Notes: generated by a model not told the origin, from the sequence alone. A DNA stretch of 36,498 nt from Lachnospiraceae bacterium (GCA_017536965.1 JAFWCK010000001.1:1-36498), one strand, 5' to 3'. Counted from the stretch's first letter, positions 16,092-24,730 are shown. Numbers and translations: made by a program.

Positions 16092-16782
16092 TGTTGCCCT
16101 TCTTTTTGATCAGTTTCAGTATCCACAAATATAACAAGCCTACCACTACCAGCAGGATCAGAATGGCGATGATCCACCAGCCGCATCCCATGAACGGAAG
16201 CCCTCTGGTAAAACCAAACGCACCGGCCGGACTTCCCCAGTTCAGGAAGAAATACGGATAATTTCTCCCCACCGAAAACTGCCAGTTGTTAACGTAAGCG
16301 ATCCCAGCGTAGATGGCATAAGCCAGAGGCGGCAGCATGACAAAGAATACGTGCCGCTTTTTCAGCTGGCTGTGCACGCCGGTAATAAAGAAATCGACGA
16401 CGCTTAAGGCCGGCACAACTACGTGCGTCAAAGTGTTTTGTATGTTCCAGGCTTTATCGCCCAGCGTCGGCGCCAGGATAAAGCTGAACACCAGACCCGT
16501 CAGCGTAATGGAAACGGTCCCCATAAACTTGATCACATACCAGGCATTGCCGATTGCTTTCCTCCTTAATATAAGGATGAATCCGACGGCACAGATCAGC
16601 CCGATCGCGATGTTCGACTGGATGGTAAAGTACGTGAAGACGTATTTGCCGCCCATAAAAGCCATTCTCCCGGCGATGGTGCTTAAGATGGTGCCCACGA
16701 CCACCGATATCACAATAATAACTTTTAATATCAGCGAAACCACCATGCCGCCCGTAAGGCGTTTTCTATTCTCTTGATTCAT
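16078..16782 (-). CDS. Pr6Pr-family integral membrane protein
   Basis: About six transmembrane helices are visible in 234 residues, with conserved-looking segments FTYFTIQSNIAIGL, LVFSFILAP, LTHVVVPALSVVDFF and YPYFFLNW. These resemble the Pr6Pr (six-helix, FAR-17a/AIG1-like) membrane family seen in Firmicutes. Substrate and role are unknown; the animal relatives are lipid hydrolases, but that should not be transferred without checking catalytic residues. It heads a two-gene unit with the 315-residue protein. Confidence 0.82.
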   Translation of the reverse strand: MNQENRKRLTGGMVVSLILKVIIVISVVVGTILSTIAGRMAFMGGKYVFTYFTIQSNIAIGLICAVGFILILRRKAIGNAWYVIKFMGTVSITLTGLVFSFILAPTLGDKAWNIQNTLTHVVVPALSVVDFFITGVHSQLKKRHVFFVMLPPLAYAIYAGIAYVNNWQFSVGRNYPYFFLNWGSPAGAFGFTRGLPFMGCGWWIIAILILLVVVGLLYLWILKLIKKKGNNGTV

Positions 16783-16898
16783 AACCCTAATACTCCCTCA
16801 TTTATAAAAATATCTTGTCACCCGTGCGGGCTCCTGTCAATGCGCATCTACAAAAGTATTGCCATCTGCCATCAAAGAATGTATCCTTGTTAGGAACT

Positions 16899-17729
16899 AT
16901 GATTCAGGATATAGCACCACACAAATTTCATAATGAATACAGAAAAGACGCGGCTCCGGGAAATGATTCACCGGTCCTTTGTTTTAATGAGCGAAAAATG
17001 CTGGTGAGCGTGACCGATAATGCTATCGCCTTCCCGACGTATGAACAGATCGGAAAGCCGGAAGAAATCGTTTACGCTTTCGCCATCGATGAAACAGAAT
17101 ACTTTCTGGCGCTGGGCGAAACCATCCGCGAGTCACAGGGATTTGAATACCGCGACCTTTTCTCCTTAAGACGGAGTGCGGATAATGTGATCGGCATGAT
17201 CATGTTTACCGGATATCATCTGGCATCCTGGTATAAAGACAGCGTCTACTGCGGACGATGCGGCGGCAGGAACGTGCACAGCGATTACGAGCGCGCCATG
17301 CACTGCCCGCACTGCAACAAAAATACGTATCCGCGTATCATGCCGGCAGTCATCGTAGGCGTGACCGATGGCGAGTGCCTTCTGGTTACTCAATATAAAG
17401 AAGGCTATGGCTATTATGCACTGGTGGCTGGGTTTGCTGAAATCGGCGAGACATTAGAAGAAACCGTCGCCCGGGAAGTCATGGAAGAGACCGGCCTGAA
17501 AGTAAAAAATGTGACTTACTATAAATCGCAACCATGGGGCATCGCCAACGATATGCTGACCGGTTATTACTGCGAGGCCGATGGCAGCACTGAAATCAAA
17601 ATCGATGAAAACGAGCTGCGCCTGGCGCTGTGGAAACGGCCTGCAGAAATAGAGCTGCAGCCGGATTCCTACAGTTTAACCAATGAAATGACGCGCATGT
17701 TCAAAGAACATGGCGTGTTCTGGAAGTAA
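16899..17729 (+). CDS. nudC: NAD(+) diphosphatase (NudC-like Nudix hydrolase)
   Basis: The zinc ribbon (CGRCGGRNV ... CPHC) and Nudix box (GFAEIGETLEETVAREVMEE followed by TGLKV) are both present, with the family SQPW signature (YKSQPWGIAND). Such enzymes hydrolyse NADH/NAD+ and can remove NAD caps from RNA. Start at 16899: TAGGAAC precedes this ATG, and the longer open frame begins at a TTG with no ribosome site. The 276 residues are typical. Cytoplasmic, apparently monocistronic. Confidence 0.93.
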   Translation: MIQDIAPHKFHNEYRKDAAPGNDSPVLCFNERKMLVSVTDNAIAFPTYEQIGKPEEIVYAFAIDETEYFLALGETIRESQGFEYRDLFSLRRSADNVIGMIMFTGYHLASWYKDSVYCGRCGGRNVHSDYERAMHCPHCNKNTYPRIMPAVIVGVTDGECLLVTQYKEGYGYYALVAGFAEIGETLEETVAREVMEETGLKVKNVTYYKSQPWGIANDMLTGYYCEADGSTEIKIDENELRLALWKRPAEIELQPDSYSLTNEMTRMFKEHGVFWK

Positions 17730-17748
17730 AGGAGTCGTGGGGAAGTAA

Positions 17749-17970
17749 TCACTCCAGTTTGAAATATTCCGTCAGTATCTCTTCTATCAGTTCGTCAGGA
17801 TCAAATTTTCTGATCATACTCCTGGCGCTTTCTTTGGTTGAAATATAAGTTGGATCACCAGTGACCAAATAGCCTGTAATCTGATTGATTGGTTTATAAC
17901 CGTTTTCTTTCAGCACATTATATGCATGCGTTAATACTTCTCTTCTCTCTGCTCTTTCTTCTTCTGTCAT
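17749..17970 (-). CDS. IreB-family (DUF965) regulatory phosphoprotein paralogue
   Basis: The core KPINQITGYLVTGDPTYIS followed by ARSMIRKFDPDELIEEIL matches IreB, a small substrate of the IreK/PrkC Ser/Thr kinase that affects cephalosporin tolerance in Enterococcus. The 73-residue length fits. The usual ireB lies between alaS and ruvX; this copy does not, so it is probably a paralogue. AAAGGA lies 8 nt upstream. A fragment of another copy lies at 19073-19114. Confidence 0.85.
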   Translation of the reverse strand: MTEEERAERREVLTHAYNVLKENGYKPINQITGYLVTGDPTYISTKESARSMIRKFDPDELIEEILTEYFKLE

Positions 17971-18075
17971 TTCCGTTATCCTTTCTAATATAGCTTCTGT
18001 TGAGTATAAGTTTAGCAGTGTTTGATTGATTATACAATTCCCGGTCTAACTCCTTTACCACGATGCTCTGGCAAA

Positions 18076-18103
18076 TTGACAATTATTTTTAAAATGCTAT
18101 GAT
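18076..18103 (+). promoter_or_regulatory. Consensus sigma-70 promoter for the YitT gene
   Basis: TTGACA (18076-18081) and TATGAT (18098-18103) are separated by 16 nt. The ATG of the YitT-family gene is 36 bp downstream of the -10. Confidence 0.8.
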
Positions 18104-18138
18104 ACCAGTACAGTTTTTATACAAGAGGTCAAGACATC

Positions 18139-19029
18139 ATGCACTATCTTATTCCTGGTAAGAGCCCCGTCGCGACCGAATTAAAGCGCGCCATTGCAGC
18201 AACACTTGGCGGGCTTTTATATTCGTTAGGGGTCAATTTATTTATCGTTCCGCTGGGCCTTTATAATGGAGGCCTTATGGGTTACTGTCAGCTGATCCGT
18301 ACGCTGCTGATCACCTATCTGCATATCACACCGCCGTTTGATATAGCAGGTATCTTATATTTTCTTGCAAACATTCCGATCATGATCCTTTCCTGGGTCA
18401 AGCTGGACAAGAAATTTGTGTTCCGCGCGATCTTAAATATCGCGGTGGTTACGTTATTCCTGTCCATCATTCCAGTGAAGGCCGTCATTCAGGGAGACAT
18501 TATCACCAATTGTCTTGTCGGCGGCGTGATCACGGGAGCCGGCACCGGTGTTTCGCTCTGGGCAGCCACACCAGGCGGCGGGACCGATCTGATCGGATTA
18601 ATGCTGATAAAAAAAGGCACCCGCTTTTCCGTCGGGCGCCTCAATCTGCTGGTCGATGTCGTGCTGTATGTGATCTGTCTTTTGATGTTCAATATTCAGG
18701 TTGCCATTTATTCCATCGTTTTCTCAGCTGTCAGCACTTTCGTGATCGATAAACTGCATCAGCAAAATATCAACGTGCAGGCACTGATCGTAACGGATAA
18801 CCCTTCCGAAGAGCTTCGGAAAGCACTGATCCAGAAGCTGGACCGCGGCATCACAAAGCTGCCTGCGGAAGGCGGATACTCCGGGAAAGATAAGACGGCA
18901 TTCATGATCGTTCTTTCCAAGTACGAGGCACCGGAACTGGTTGCCACAGTCAAAGAACACGATCCGGATGCCTTTATCACATTTAACGAGGGCACCCGGA
19001 TCTTCGGGAATTTTGAACGACGGTTATAA
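18139..19029 (+). CDS. YitT-family membrane protein with DUF2179 domain
   Basis: The protein has an N-terminal membrane region of five to six helices with family signatures (GLLYSLGVNLFIVPLGLYNG, GAGTGVSLWAATPGGGTDLI) and a C-terminal soluble DUF2179 domain (from about residue 215: NINVQALIVTDNPSEELRKA to NEGTRIFGNFERRL). The family is widespread in Firmicutes and is suspected to be transport or sensing related, but no substrate is established. A weak AGAGG lies upstream. It is single-gene and preceded by a good promoter. Confidence 0.92.
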   Translation: MHYLIPGKSPVATELKRAIAATLGGLLYSLGVNLFIVPLGLYNGGLMGYCQLIRTLLITYLHITPPFDIAGILYFLANIPIMILSWVKLDKKFVFRAILNIAVVTLFLSIIPVKAVIQGDIITNCLVGGVITGAGTGVSLWAATPGGGTDLIGLMLIKKGTRFSVGRLNLLVDVVLYVICLLMFNIQVAIYSIVFSAVSTFVIDKLHQQNINVQALIVTDNPSEELRKALIQKLDRGITKLPAEGGYSGKDKTAFMIVLSKYEAPELVATVKEHDPDAFITFNEGTRIFGNFERRL

Positions 19030-19072
19030 ATTGTAGGAATGTGAATTTGACGCGAATAGAATGAGCGCAGCC

Positions 19073-19114
19073 TCATTTGTAATATTCTGTCAGAAGTTCC
19101 TCTATCAGCTCATC
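19073..19114 (-). pseudogene. Relic of an IreB-family gene (last 13 codons)
   Basis: The minus strand reads DELIEELLTEYYK followed by TGA. This matches the C-terminus of the IreB paralogue at 17749 (DELIEEILTEYFKLE), with the DNA diverged. An in-frame TAG lies directly upstream, so no intact gene remains. The relic lies 5 nt beyond the stop of the Nudix gene, at the edge of the AT-rich island. Confidence 0.7.
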
Positions 19115-19119
19115 CTATT

Positions 19120-19512
19120 TCAGTGTCGTTCTATTATCTCTATTATTCCTCTGTCTGCCGGGAGCCAGTTTACTTGCCATAAATCCGTTATTGGAAGCCA
19201 TTTTGCTGCTTCATGTTCAAGTAAGGTTAAACTTCCGCTTTTGATACTGCAATAAAAACAATCCATTGAAAGATGGAATTCAGGATAATCATATTCAATA
19301 GTTGTCAAAAATTGATCCACTTGAATCGAAGTGTCCAGTTCTTCCTTTATTTCTCTTACAAGAGCCTCCTCAGGGGTTTCTCCAGGTTCAATCTTTCCAC
19401 CAGGGAATTCCCACCAATCCTTATAGGCGCCATATCCGCGCTGAGTCGCAAATATGAAGTCGTCTTTTTTTATAATGGCAGCAACAACTTTAATACTTTT
19501 TTTATTATTCAT
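19120..19512 (-). CDS. MutT-type Nudix hydrolase ((deoxy)NTP pyrophosphohydrolase)
   Basis: The Nudix box GGKIEPGETPEEALVREIKE followed by ELDTSI is intact, preceded by VAAIIKKDDFIFATQRGYGAYKDWWEFPGG. It belongs to the MutT-like group that hydrolyses (deoxy)nucleoside triphosphates, for example oxidised dGTP or 5-methyl-dCTP. The 130 residues are normal. Its ATG follows the stop of the PLD/helicase gene by 2 nt with no separate ribosome site, so translation is coupled. It is the last gene of the AT-rich operon. Whether it clears damaged nucleotides or acts in defence is open. Confidence 0.92.
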   Translation of the reverse strand: MNNKKSIKVVAAIIKKDDFIFATQRGYGAYKDWWEFPGGKIEPGETPEEALVREIKEELDTSIQVDQFLTTIEYDYPEFHLSMDCFYCSIKSGSLTLLEHEAAKWLPITDLWQVNWLPADRGIIEIIERH

Positions 19513-19514
19513 AA

Positions 19515-22469
19515 TTAACTCAAAATATACTCATACAAGTCTTCTCTAACCGGGGTATCTAATTTCCATCCAATTTCCACTGCTGATACATCTGTATTAG
19601 GCATAATAAACTCTTTGTAATACCCCGTGGCACTCATTCTTCCAAGATAATAGAACTCCTTAGAAATCTTATCATCTTTATTTTTTCTAACGAATAATTC
19701 TACGGAAATACCTCTTTCCTTAGCATGCAAGAAGTTTTGAACATCTTCCGATTCGACCGTTCGTTTACTTTTTGAAATAGCGATTAAATGATCTTGACTC
19801 TCAAAATGATCCCCATATTTTACTGTATCCTGAATATCATCTGCTTTATCATAATTGATAAAAACAGGAAATGTTTTTGTTTTTCTATCATATTTATATC
19901 CACCAATGTTTAAAGGTACTTCGCTATGTTCCCATCCAAGGAGTCGGCAAACTTCTTCATATGTATACTTTTGATATAAAACCAAATCTGTATCTCGATA
20001 ATGTACACTATAATCTCTTTGATATCGAAATCTAGCAAAAGCAATTAATTCTTCTACCATTTCTAAAAAAGATGCATTCTTAACCATCTCTGCAAATGGT
20101 TTTGAGATATGATAATCATCACAATCCTTCTCAAGGAAAACGCATTCTTTATATGTTTCTCTTCCACTTCCCGAAGGAAATTCATTTGTCAACACACTTA
20201 TTGCATTATCGCTTGATGGTTTGGTTATATCTACCCCATATTTCTTCTTTAAATCATCTTTCCATTTGCCGATAAGGTTCCATTCCTTTTGGTAAGCGAT
20301 TAATCTTGAAAGAAGTTCCACTTCGTGAATACGCTTCCCATTTGCAATTTTTTTAGAAATAAACTCAATAACTTTTTCTTCTTGCTTATTCAACCTCACC
20401 TTATAGTCCGGCTCATATTTCACTAAGAATTTATAATAAGATCCAAGCGTATTATTATCAAATATGCGCAACACATCCATTTCCCCATAGCGATCAAAAT
20501 CCAATAAGCTTGGAATTCGGCCAAGCTTGTATTTGAGATTCTTATAATTTTCCTTTATTAGTTGAATTGCACTAAAATTAGCTGTATCGATTGCGGCAAA
20601 TATTCTTTTTTTGGAAATTTCATCAAAATGAATAGTTGAGGCTCCAGGTATTATTCTGGATCCTTCCATCAGATAACGACGCACATTATCCTTGTTGTAG
20701 CTGTGGTCACCAGAAAGAGCAATTGGAATCATAAAATTGTTCAAGTAATTACCAATAAAATCAAGAACAACTACGATTTCTTTCCCTTTCGCTTTCCGAA
20801 GCCCTCTTCCCAACTGTTGTACAAAAACAATTGGACTTTCTGTTGGGCGAAGCATAATTACTTGATTAACTTCAGGAAGGTCAACGCCTTCATTAAAAAT
20901 ATCAACTGTGAAAATATAATCAAGATAATCCGATCTTTCATCTGAGATAAGCCGGTCCATCGCATCTTCACGAACATGCTGAGGATCTGTTCCTCCTAAT
21001 GATTTCGTTCGAAATCCTTTTTGGAAAAAGAGTTCGGCTAACTCATCTGCTTCTTGTTTTCTACTACAGAAAACAAGACCTTTTACGCGGTCACCACTAT
21101 ATCCATAGTATTTTATTTGATCAATAATATAATTAACTCTATCCTCGCTTACTAAATATCGAAAATTCTTAATTGAGGTTTCATCATTTGACACCTCTCC
21201 ATCAATTTCAAAATCCGTGATTCCAAAATAATGGAATGGACATAGAAGATCCTCTTCCATTGCTTGCTGTAACCGTATTTCATAAGCAATATTGTGATCA
21301 AATAAATCAAAAACATCAAAATCATCCATTCGTTCAGGACTTGCTGTCATCCCTAGCCAAAAATCCGGATGAAAGTATTCCATAATGGTCTGATAACTCA
21401 CTGCTCCTGTCCTATGCGCTTCATCCAGAATAATACAGGCAAACTCTTCTGGATTATATTTGTGAAGTGTTTCTTCTTTTGCCATCATCTGCATAGTAGA
21501 AAAGAGGAACTGTGAATCGTAGTCTTTTGAATTACCTGAAAGAAGGCCAACCTTAACCGAACTACCGAACACACGGCGAAATGTCTCCAGGGCCTGTTTT
21601 GCTATCTGTTCACGATGGACTAAAAAGAGAACTCTTTTATTTAAAGCACTTGTTAACAGTACATCTCTAACTGCAAATGCAGAGGCATATGTCTTTCCTG
21701 TTCCGGTTGCAGAAATAAGAAGTGCTTTTTTTGCACCTTTTTCTCTTAATTTTTTTAAGTTCTCTATGAACCCAATCTGCATAACATTAGGCTGCAAGCG
21801 GTATGCTTCAAAAGACACGACCTGTTCATTGCGTAGTATTTCTCTCTGTCGCTTAACTATTTCATATTGGGTTTTATAATGGGAAAAGAAATCATCGTAC
21901 ACTTTTGTGTTTTGATGATTCCATAAATCTTCAAATTCCTTGCATATTTGTTGTGCATATTCTCCCTGATGGGTAGAAACAACTCTAGTGTTCCATTCTT
22001 GATTAATCGTCAATGCCGATTGAGTCATATTGGAACTACCTATTATTATCCGAAAAAGAGACCCCTGTTTGAAAATATACCCTTTGGTGTGAAATCCTTG
22101 ATTATCTTCGCTAGTAAACATTCGGATTTCAATATTATTTAAAGAATGAAGGGTTTCTAACGCCTTCGGGTCTGTAAAAGTTTGGTAATCTGTTGTTAGA
22201 ATCCTTCCTTTAACTCCCTTTCGTTCTAATTCTTTAAATATCTGTAAAAGAGGAATGATTCCACTTTGAGTTATAAAAGCAACACTAATAACAAATTCAT
22301 CACAATTAAGCAGTCCTTCTTCAATCGAGGAAAGCACCTTTTGACCCTTAAGGTAATTATTTGTAAGTAGCTGTGGTTTATATGCCAGATTAGAATTAAC
22401 GGCTGAATTAATAAACGCCGTTTGTATTCCTTGTTCGATATTTTTTATCTGCTCGTTATAATCAATCAT
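19515..22469 (-). CDS. PLD nuclease-DEAH helicase-DUF3427 fusion protein
   Basis: The 984-residue protein has an N-terminal phospholipase-D-like nuclease domain (about 40-190) with one HxK motif (FHTKGYIF, H129/K131 in the longer frame) and GSSNMTQSAL. A superfamily 2 helicase follows: Walker A ISATGTGKT (about 254-262), DEAH in ILDEAHRTG (351-354), GMTASP, VDIFNEGVDLPEV and the arginine-finger motif QQLGRGLRKAKG. The last 290 residues match DUF3427. It probably acts as an ATP-driven nuclease on foreign or damaged DNA. Start: I prefer ATG 22469, preceded by ATAGG, over the TTG at 22475. Base composition is AT-rich, unlike the flanks. Type III restriction-like or defence use is inferred. Confidence 0.9.
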   Translation of the reverse strand: MIDYNEQIKNIEQGIQTAFINSAVNSNLAYKPQLLTNNYLKGQKVLSSIEEGLLNCDEFVISVAFITQSGIIPLLQIFKELERKGVKGRILTTDYQTFTDPKALETLHSLNNIEIRMFTSEDNQGFHTKGYIFKQGSLFRIIIGSSNMTQSALTINQEWNTRVVSTHQGEYAQQICKEFEDLWNHQNTKVYDDFFSHYKTQYEIVKRQREILRNEQVVSFEAYRLQPNVMQIGFIENLKKLREKGAKKALLISATGTGKTYASAFAVRDVLLTSALNKRVLFLVHREQIAKQALETFRRVFGSSVKVGLLSGNSKDYDSQFLFSTMQMMAKEETLHKYNPEEFACIILDEAHRTGAVSYQTIMEYFHPDFWLGMTASPERMDDFDVFDLFDHNIAYEIRLQQAMEEDLLCPFHYFGITDFEIDGEVSNDETSIKNFRYLVSEDRVNYIIDQIKYYGYSGDRVKGLVFCSRKQEADELAELFFQKGFRTKSLGGTDPQHVREDAMDRLISDERSDYLDYIFTVDIFNEGVDLPEVNQVIMLRPTESPIVFVQQLGRGLRKAKGKEIVVVLDFIGNYLNNFMIPIALSGDHSYNKDNVRRYLMEGSRIIPGASTIHFDEISKKRIFAAIDTANFSAIQLIKENYKNLKYKLGRIPSLLDFDRYGEMDVLRIFDNNTLGSYYKFLVKYEPDYKVRLNKQEEKVIEFISKKIANGKRIHEVELLSRLIAYQKEWNLIGKWKDDLKKKYGVDITKPSSDNAISVLTNEFPSGSGRETYKECVFLEKDCDDYHISKPFAEMVKNASFLEMVEELIAFARFRYQRDYSVHYRDTDLVLYQKYTYEEVCRLLGWEHSEVPLNIGGYKYDRKTKTFPVFINYDKADDIQDTVKYGDHFESQDHLIAISKSKRTVESEDVQNFLHAKERGISVELFVRKNKDDKISKEFYYLGRMSATGYYKEFIMPNTDVSAVEIGWKLDTPVREDLYEYILS

Positions 22470-22526
22470 TAGCAAAACCTATCTTATATTCAGTCATGGT
22501 TTTTGTAATAATATATCGGTTAAGTA

Positions 22527-22847
22527 TTATAATCTATCGTACTTATCAGATTTTCCTTTTGCTTTTTCTACAGGATATTTCTGTTCATTCCGATTCATTT
22601 TGGAATTCACAATTTCGTCTTCATCCAAATTCAGTTTATCTAACAAATTCCTACAATATACTAACACATCTGCCAGCTCTTCCTTCACGTGTTCCAAATC
22701 ATAATTATCTTCATCCCACTGGAAACACTCCAAAAGTTCATTTGCCTCAATGGAAATAGATTTCGCCAAATTAGCTGGAGAATGGAACTGATCCCAATTT
22801 CTATCCTCAGTAAATTTACGAATACGTTCAATCGTTTCTCTTTTCAT
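22527..22847 (-). CDS. MazG-like nucleotide pyrophosphohydrolase
   Basis: The all-alpha NTP-PPase fold is shown by SIEANELLECFQWDEDNYD and VKEELADVLVYCRNLLDKL; the E-x-x-E and E-x-x-D residues are the Mg-binding motif. The 106 residues match the short MazG-like family (RS21-C6/dCTP-pyrophosphatase type). AGAGGA lies 5-6 nt upstream of ATG 22847, which follows the DUF2075 stop by 9 nt. It likely cleaves (d)NTPs to monophosphates; within this operon it could lower dNTP levels during phage infection (inference). Confidence 0.92.
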   Translation of the reverse strand: MKRETIERIRKFTEDRNWDQFHSPANLAKSISIEANELLECFQWDEDNYDLEHVKEELADVLVYCRNLLDKLNLDEDEIVNSKMNRNEQKYPVEKAKGKSDKYDRL

Positions 22848-22856
22848 AACATCCTC

Positions 22857-24332
22857 TTATTTGCTTGCTTGTTGCAAGACTTTCCTTAATTCATCATCAC
22901 AAGCATAAATATAAAGTCCGTTAACACCTCTAGTCATCAGTACCCTAACTTCATGCTGTAATAGTTGTTCTCCAAATTTCTGTTTTTTCCCATTTGATAG
23001 CGTTCTATTTTGGATTGCCTTTTCATTATAACTTTTTGATGGGTCAAAAACGATTTTTCCATCCCTATATTTTACAGATGGGCCCAAAATCACTCCTGCA
23101 TAATTTAAATCAAATCCTTGAATTGTAAAGGTCGAACCCACTTCATTAATTGTTTGTGGCTGCTCTGCCCAAGCTAGACCTTTGATTCTCTTTTTTTCCT
23201 TCTTGTCCAAAGTTCTTTCAAGTTCACGATTCCATGGTTTATGCCACTTATTGATAAGGACCTCCCAATACTTTCCAAGCCTTTTCCCTTCATCAGCCTT
23301 GGAGTTATAAGGCCAATCATAAGTAGCAATAAGTCTAGATAATGCTGTGTCTTGCTTTTTTGCCTTTTGAATAATGGCTTTATCCAAGTCTTCCGGGTGA
23401 TCAAAAATCTGAATGGAATAATTCCCTAAATTCTTGGGGATAGGTCCAACAATACCTTCCTTTGTAAAATCATCTATCCATTGCAAAACTGATTCTCCTG
23501 CACTCATCCTGAGTTGTGTTTTTAGCTCGAGATATGCTCCATCTTTGATTGCTTGGTTTCGATATTTCTGTAATGAATTATCTTCCCAGTACTGCTGTGT
23601 TGAAAGAACTTGATTCTCATCATACATGACAACCGTCACTCTTGCTCTCTCCATCACATCTTTTAACTGATTATGGCCACCATATCCTAATGTGCCTTGT
23701 GTCCATAAAAGATGAGCCTCATCCACAAAGGCAACATCAACTTTATTAGTCTCACTATGATTATTGATGAAATGCGTCGGTCTGCTGACTACATCTCCAT
23801 ATTTTTCTGTGAGTCCAAGTTTTTCTGCAATTTGTTTATATACAGAAACCTGTTCTTCATGGTTGACCAGAAGCACACATTTTATCTCACGATTTTCTTC
23901 CTCTGCTCTGCAGAACAACTCATAAAAAGTACTACTGTTAAGAACAGTTTTCCCAGTCCCAGCCTCACCATCAATAAAAACTAACTTTCCATTTTCATTT
24001 CTCTCAAGTGCCTGCAATACCTTTTCAACGATCAGGTCTCGAGCGATGATTTGTTCTTTTGTTAATTTATGGAGAGGTGATGCTTTAAAAATAGCAGAGT
24101 CTTTTATTTGACTTTCAGCAGGAAACAGTTCTTTATTATCTTTCCTCAAATTTCTCCATAAATTTCGAAATATCTGGTCTAGTTCCTCCGAAGGATAATA
24201 TTGATTCTGTGGGTTCCCACGCAGATTATGAACTCGTTTCACAGAATCCGCGCTCAGCAGATACTGAATCAAGCGATTTTCAACATCCAAAGTTAATGAT
24301 TTATTGAAGTGCTTATGTCCAATAATATACAA
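22857..24332 (-). CDS. DUF2075 NTPase (Schlafen-type helicase), 3' part of a split gene
   Basis: The 491-residue segment carries Walker A IDGEAGTGKTVLNSS (about 120-133), Walker B VDVAFVDEAHLLWTQG, and downstream helicase-like motifs (LKTQLRMSAGE; STFTIQGFDLNYAGVILG; VLMTRGVNGLYIY). This is the DUF2075 family of P-loop helicase-like proteins. The first codons LYIIGHKHFNKSLTLDVENR continue the reading frame of the GIY-YIG segment upstream; only one TGA (24348-24350) separates them. The TTG at 24332 has AGGG 5 nt upstream, so re-initiation is possible. Two readings fit: a nonsense-broken gene or two proteins made from one message. Confidence 0.82.
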   Translation of the reverse strand: MYIIGHKHFNKSLTLDVENRLIQYLLSADSVKRVHNLRGNPQNQYYPSEELDQIFRNLWRNLRKDNKELFPAESQIKDSAIFKASPLHKLTKEQIIARDLIVEKVLQALERNENGKLVFIDGEAGTGKTVLNSSTFYELFCRAEEENREIKCVLLVNHEEQVSVYKQIAEKLGLTEKYGDVVSRPTHFINNHSETNKVDVAFVDEAHLLWTQGTLGYGGHNQLKDVMERARVTVVMYDENQVLSTQQYWEDNSLQKYRNQAIKDGAYLELKTQLRMSAGESVLQWIDDFTKEGIVGPIPKNLGNYSIQIFDHPEDLDKAIIQKAKKQDTALSRLIATYDWPYNSKADEGKRLGKYWEVLINKWHKPWNRELERTLDKKEKKRIKGLAWAEQPQTINEVGSTFTIQGFDLNYAGVILGPSVKYRDGKIVFDPSKSYNEKAIQNRTLSNGKKQKFGEQLLQHEVRVLMTRGVNGLYIYACDDELRKVLQQASK

Positions 24333-24347
24333 ACTTGCCCTGTTATT

Positions 24348-24602
24348 TCAAAGAGAATTCTGCCAAGCCCCATCTTCTCCTATTTGCTGATAATGCTGAC
24401 GCGTTCTAGACAGGATATCATTTGTTTCTCCAACATATACTTCATATTTATCCGTATCTTTCCAATTATGAATATATACTGTAGGAAAGTTAAACAATAT
24501 ATTCTGTTCTGCCTCGGTATCCGCTGAAAGCACTTCCTGTTCCAAGTTTTTTAGAGACAAACTATTATCTTCTATTTTTTTTATAACAAGTCCTGCTGCC
24601 AT
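24348..24602 (-). CDS. GIY-YIG nuclease domain, 5' part of the split DUF2075 gene
   Basis: The segment shows the GIY-YIG pattern: VYIHNW for GIY, YEVYVGETN for YIG, and the catalytic-helix R in DILSRTRQHY. It ends GAWQNSL at a TGA, after which the same frame continues without another stop through NNRASLYIIGHKHF into DUF2075. A GIY-YIG domain fused directly ahead of DUF2075 is a known arrangement. I place the start at ATG 24602; the open frame extends to a GTG at 24662 that lies inside the small Cys-rich gene, and neither has a well-spaced ribosome site. The remaining GIY-YIG domain lacks its C-terminal helix and is probably inactive alone. Confidence 0.65.
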   Translation of the reverse strand: MAAGLVIKKIEDNSLSLKNLEQEVLSADTEAEQNILFNFPTVYIHNWKDTDKYEVYVGETNDILSRTRQHYQQIGEDGAWQNSL

Positions 24603-24616
24603 ACTTATTATTTCAA

Positions 24617-24730
24617 TTATCCTTCCCCTAATTCTCCCATCATAATCACCCAATTCTGGCACTGGGACGGGTTGTTTTTATCGCACTCTTCGCTATCTTC
24701 AAAGATACAAACGCCTTCGAATTCGCACAT
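24617..24730 (-). CDS. Small Cys-rich protein, 37 aa, first gene of the island operon
   Basis: The frame begins MCEFEGVCIFEDSEECDKNN and has four cysteines (C2, C8, C16, C24), suggesting a small metal-binding knuckle. AAGGAG lies 7 nt upstream of the ATG, the best ribosome site in the island. It is too short for routine gene calling. Its end lies just before, or overlaps, the GIY-YIG start region. Function unknown; could be a small regulator or leader of the operon. Confidence 0.6.
   Translation of the reverse strand: MCEFEGVCIFEDSEECDKNNPSQCQNWVIMMGELGEG

Noticed and set aside
19515-22469. Mokosh, BREX or DISARM component
   Set aside because: Helicase and PLD domains are present, but the DUF3427 C-terminus and the neighbouring MazG, DUF2075 and Nudix genes do not match the gene sets I know for those systems.
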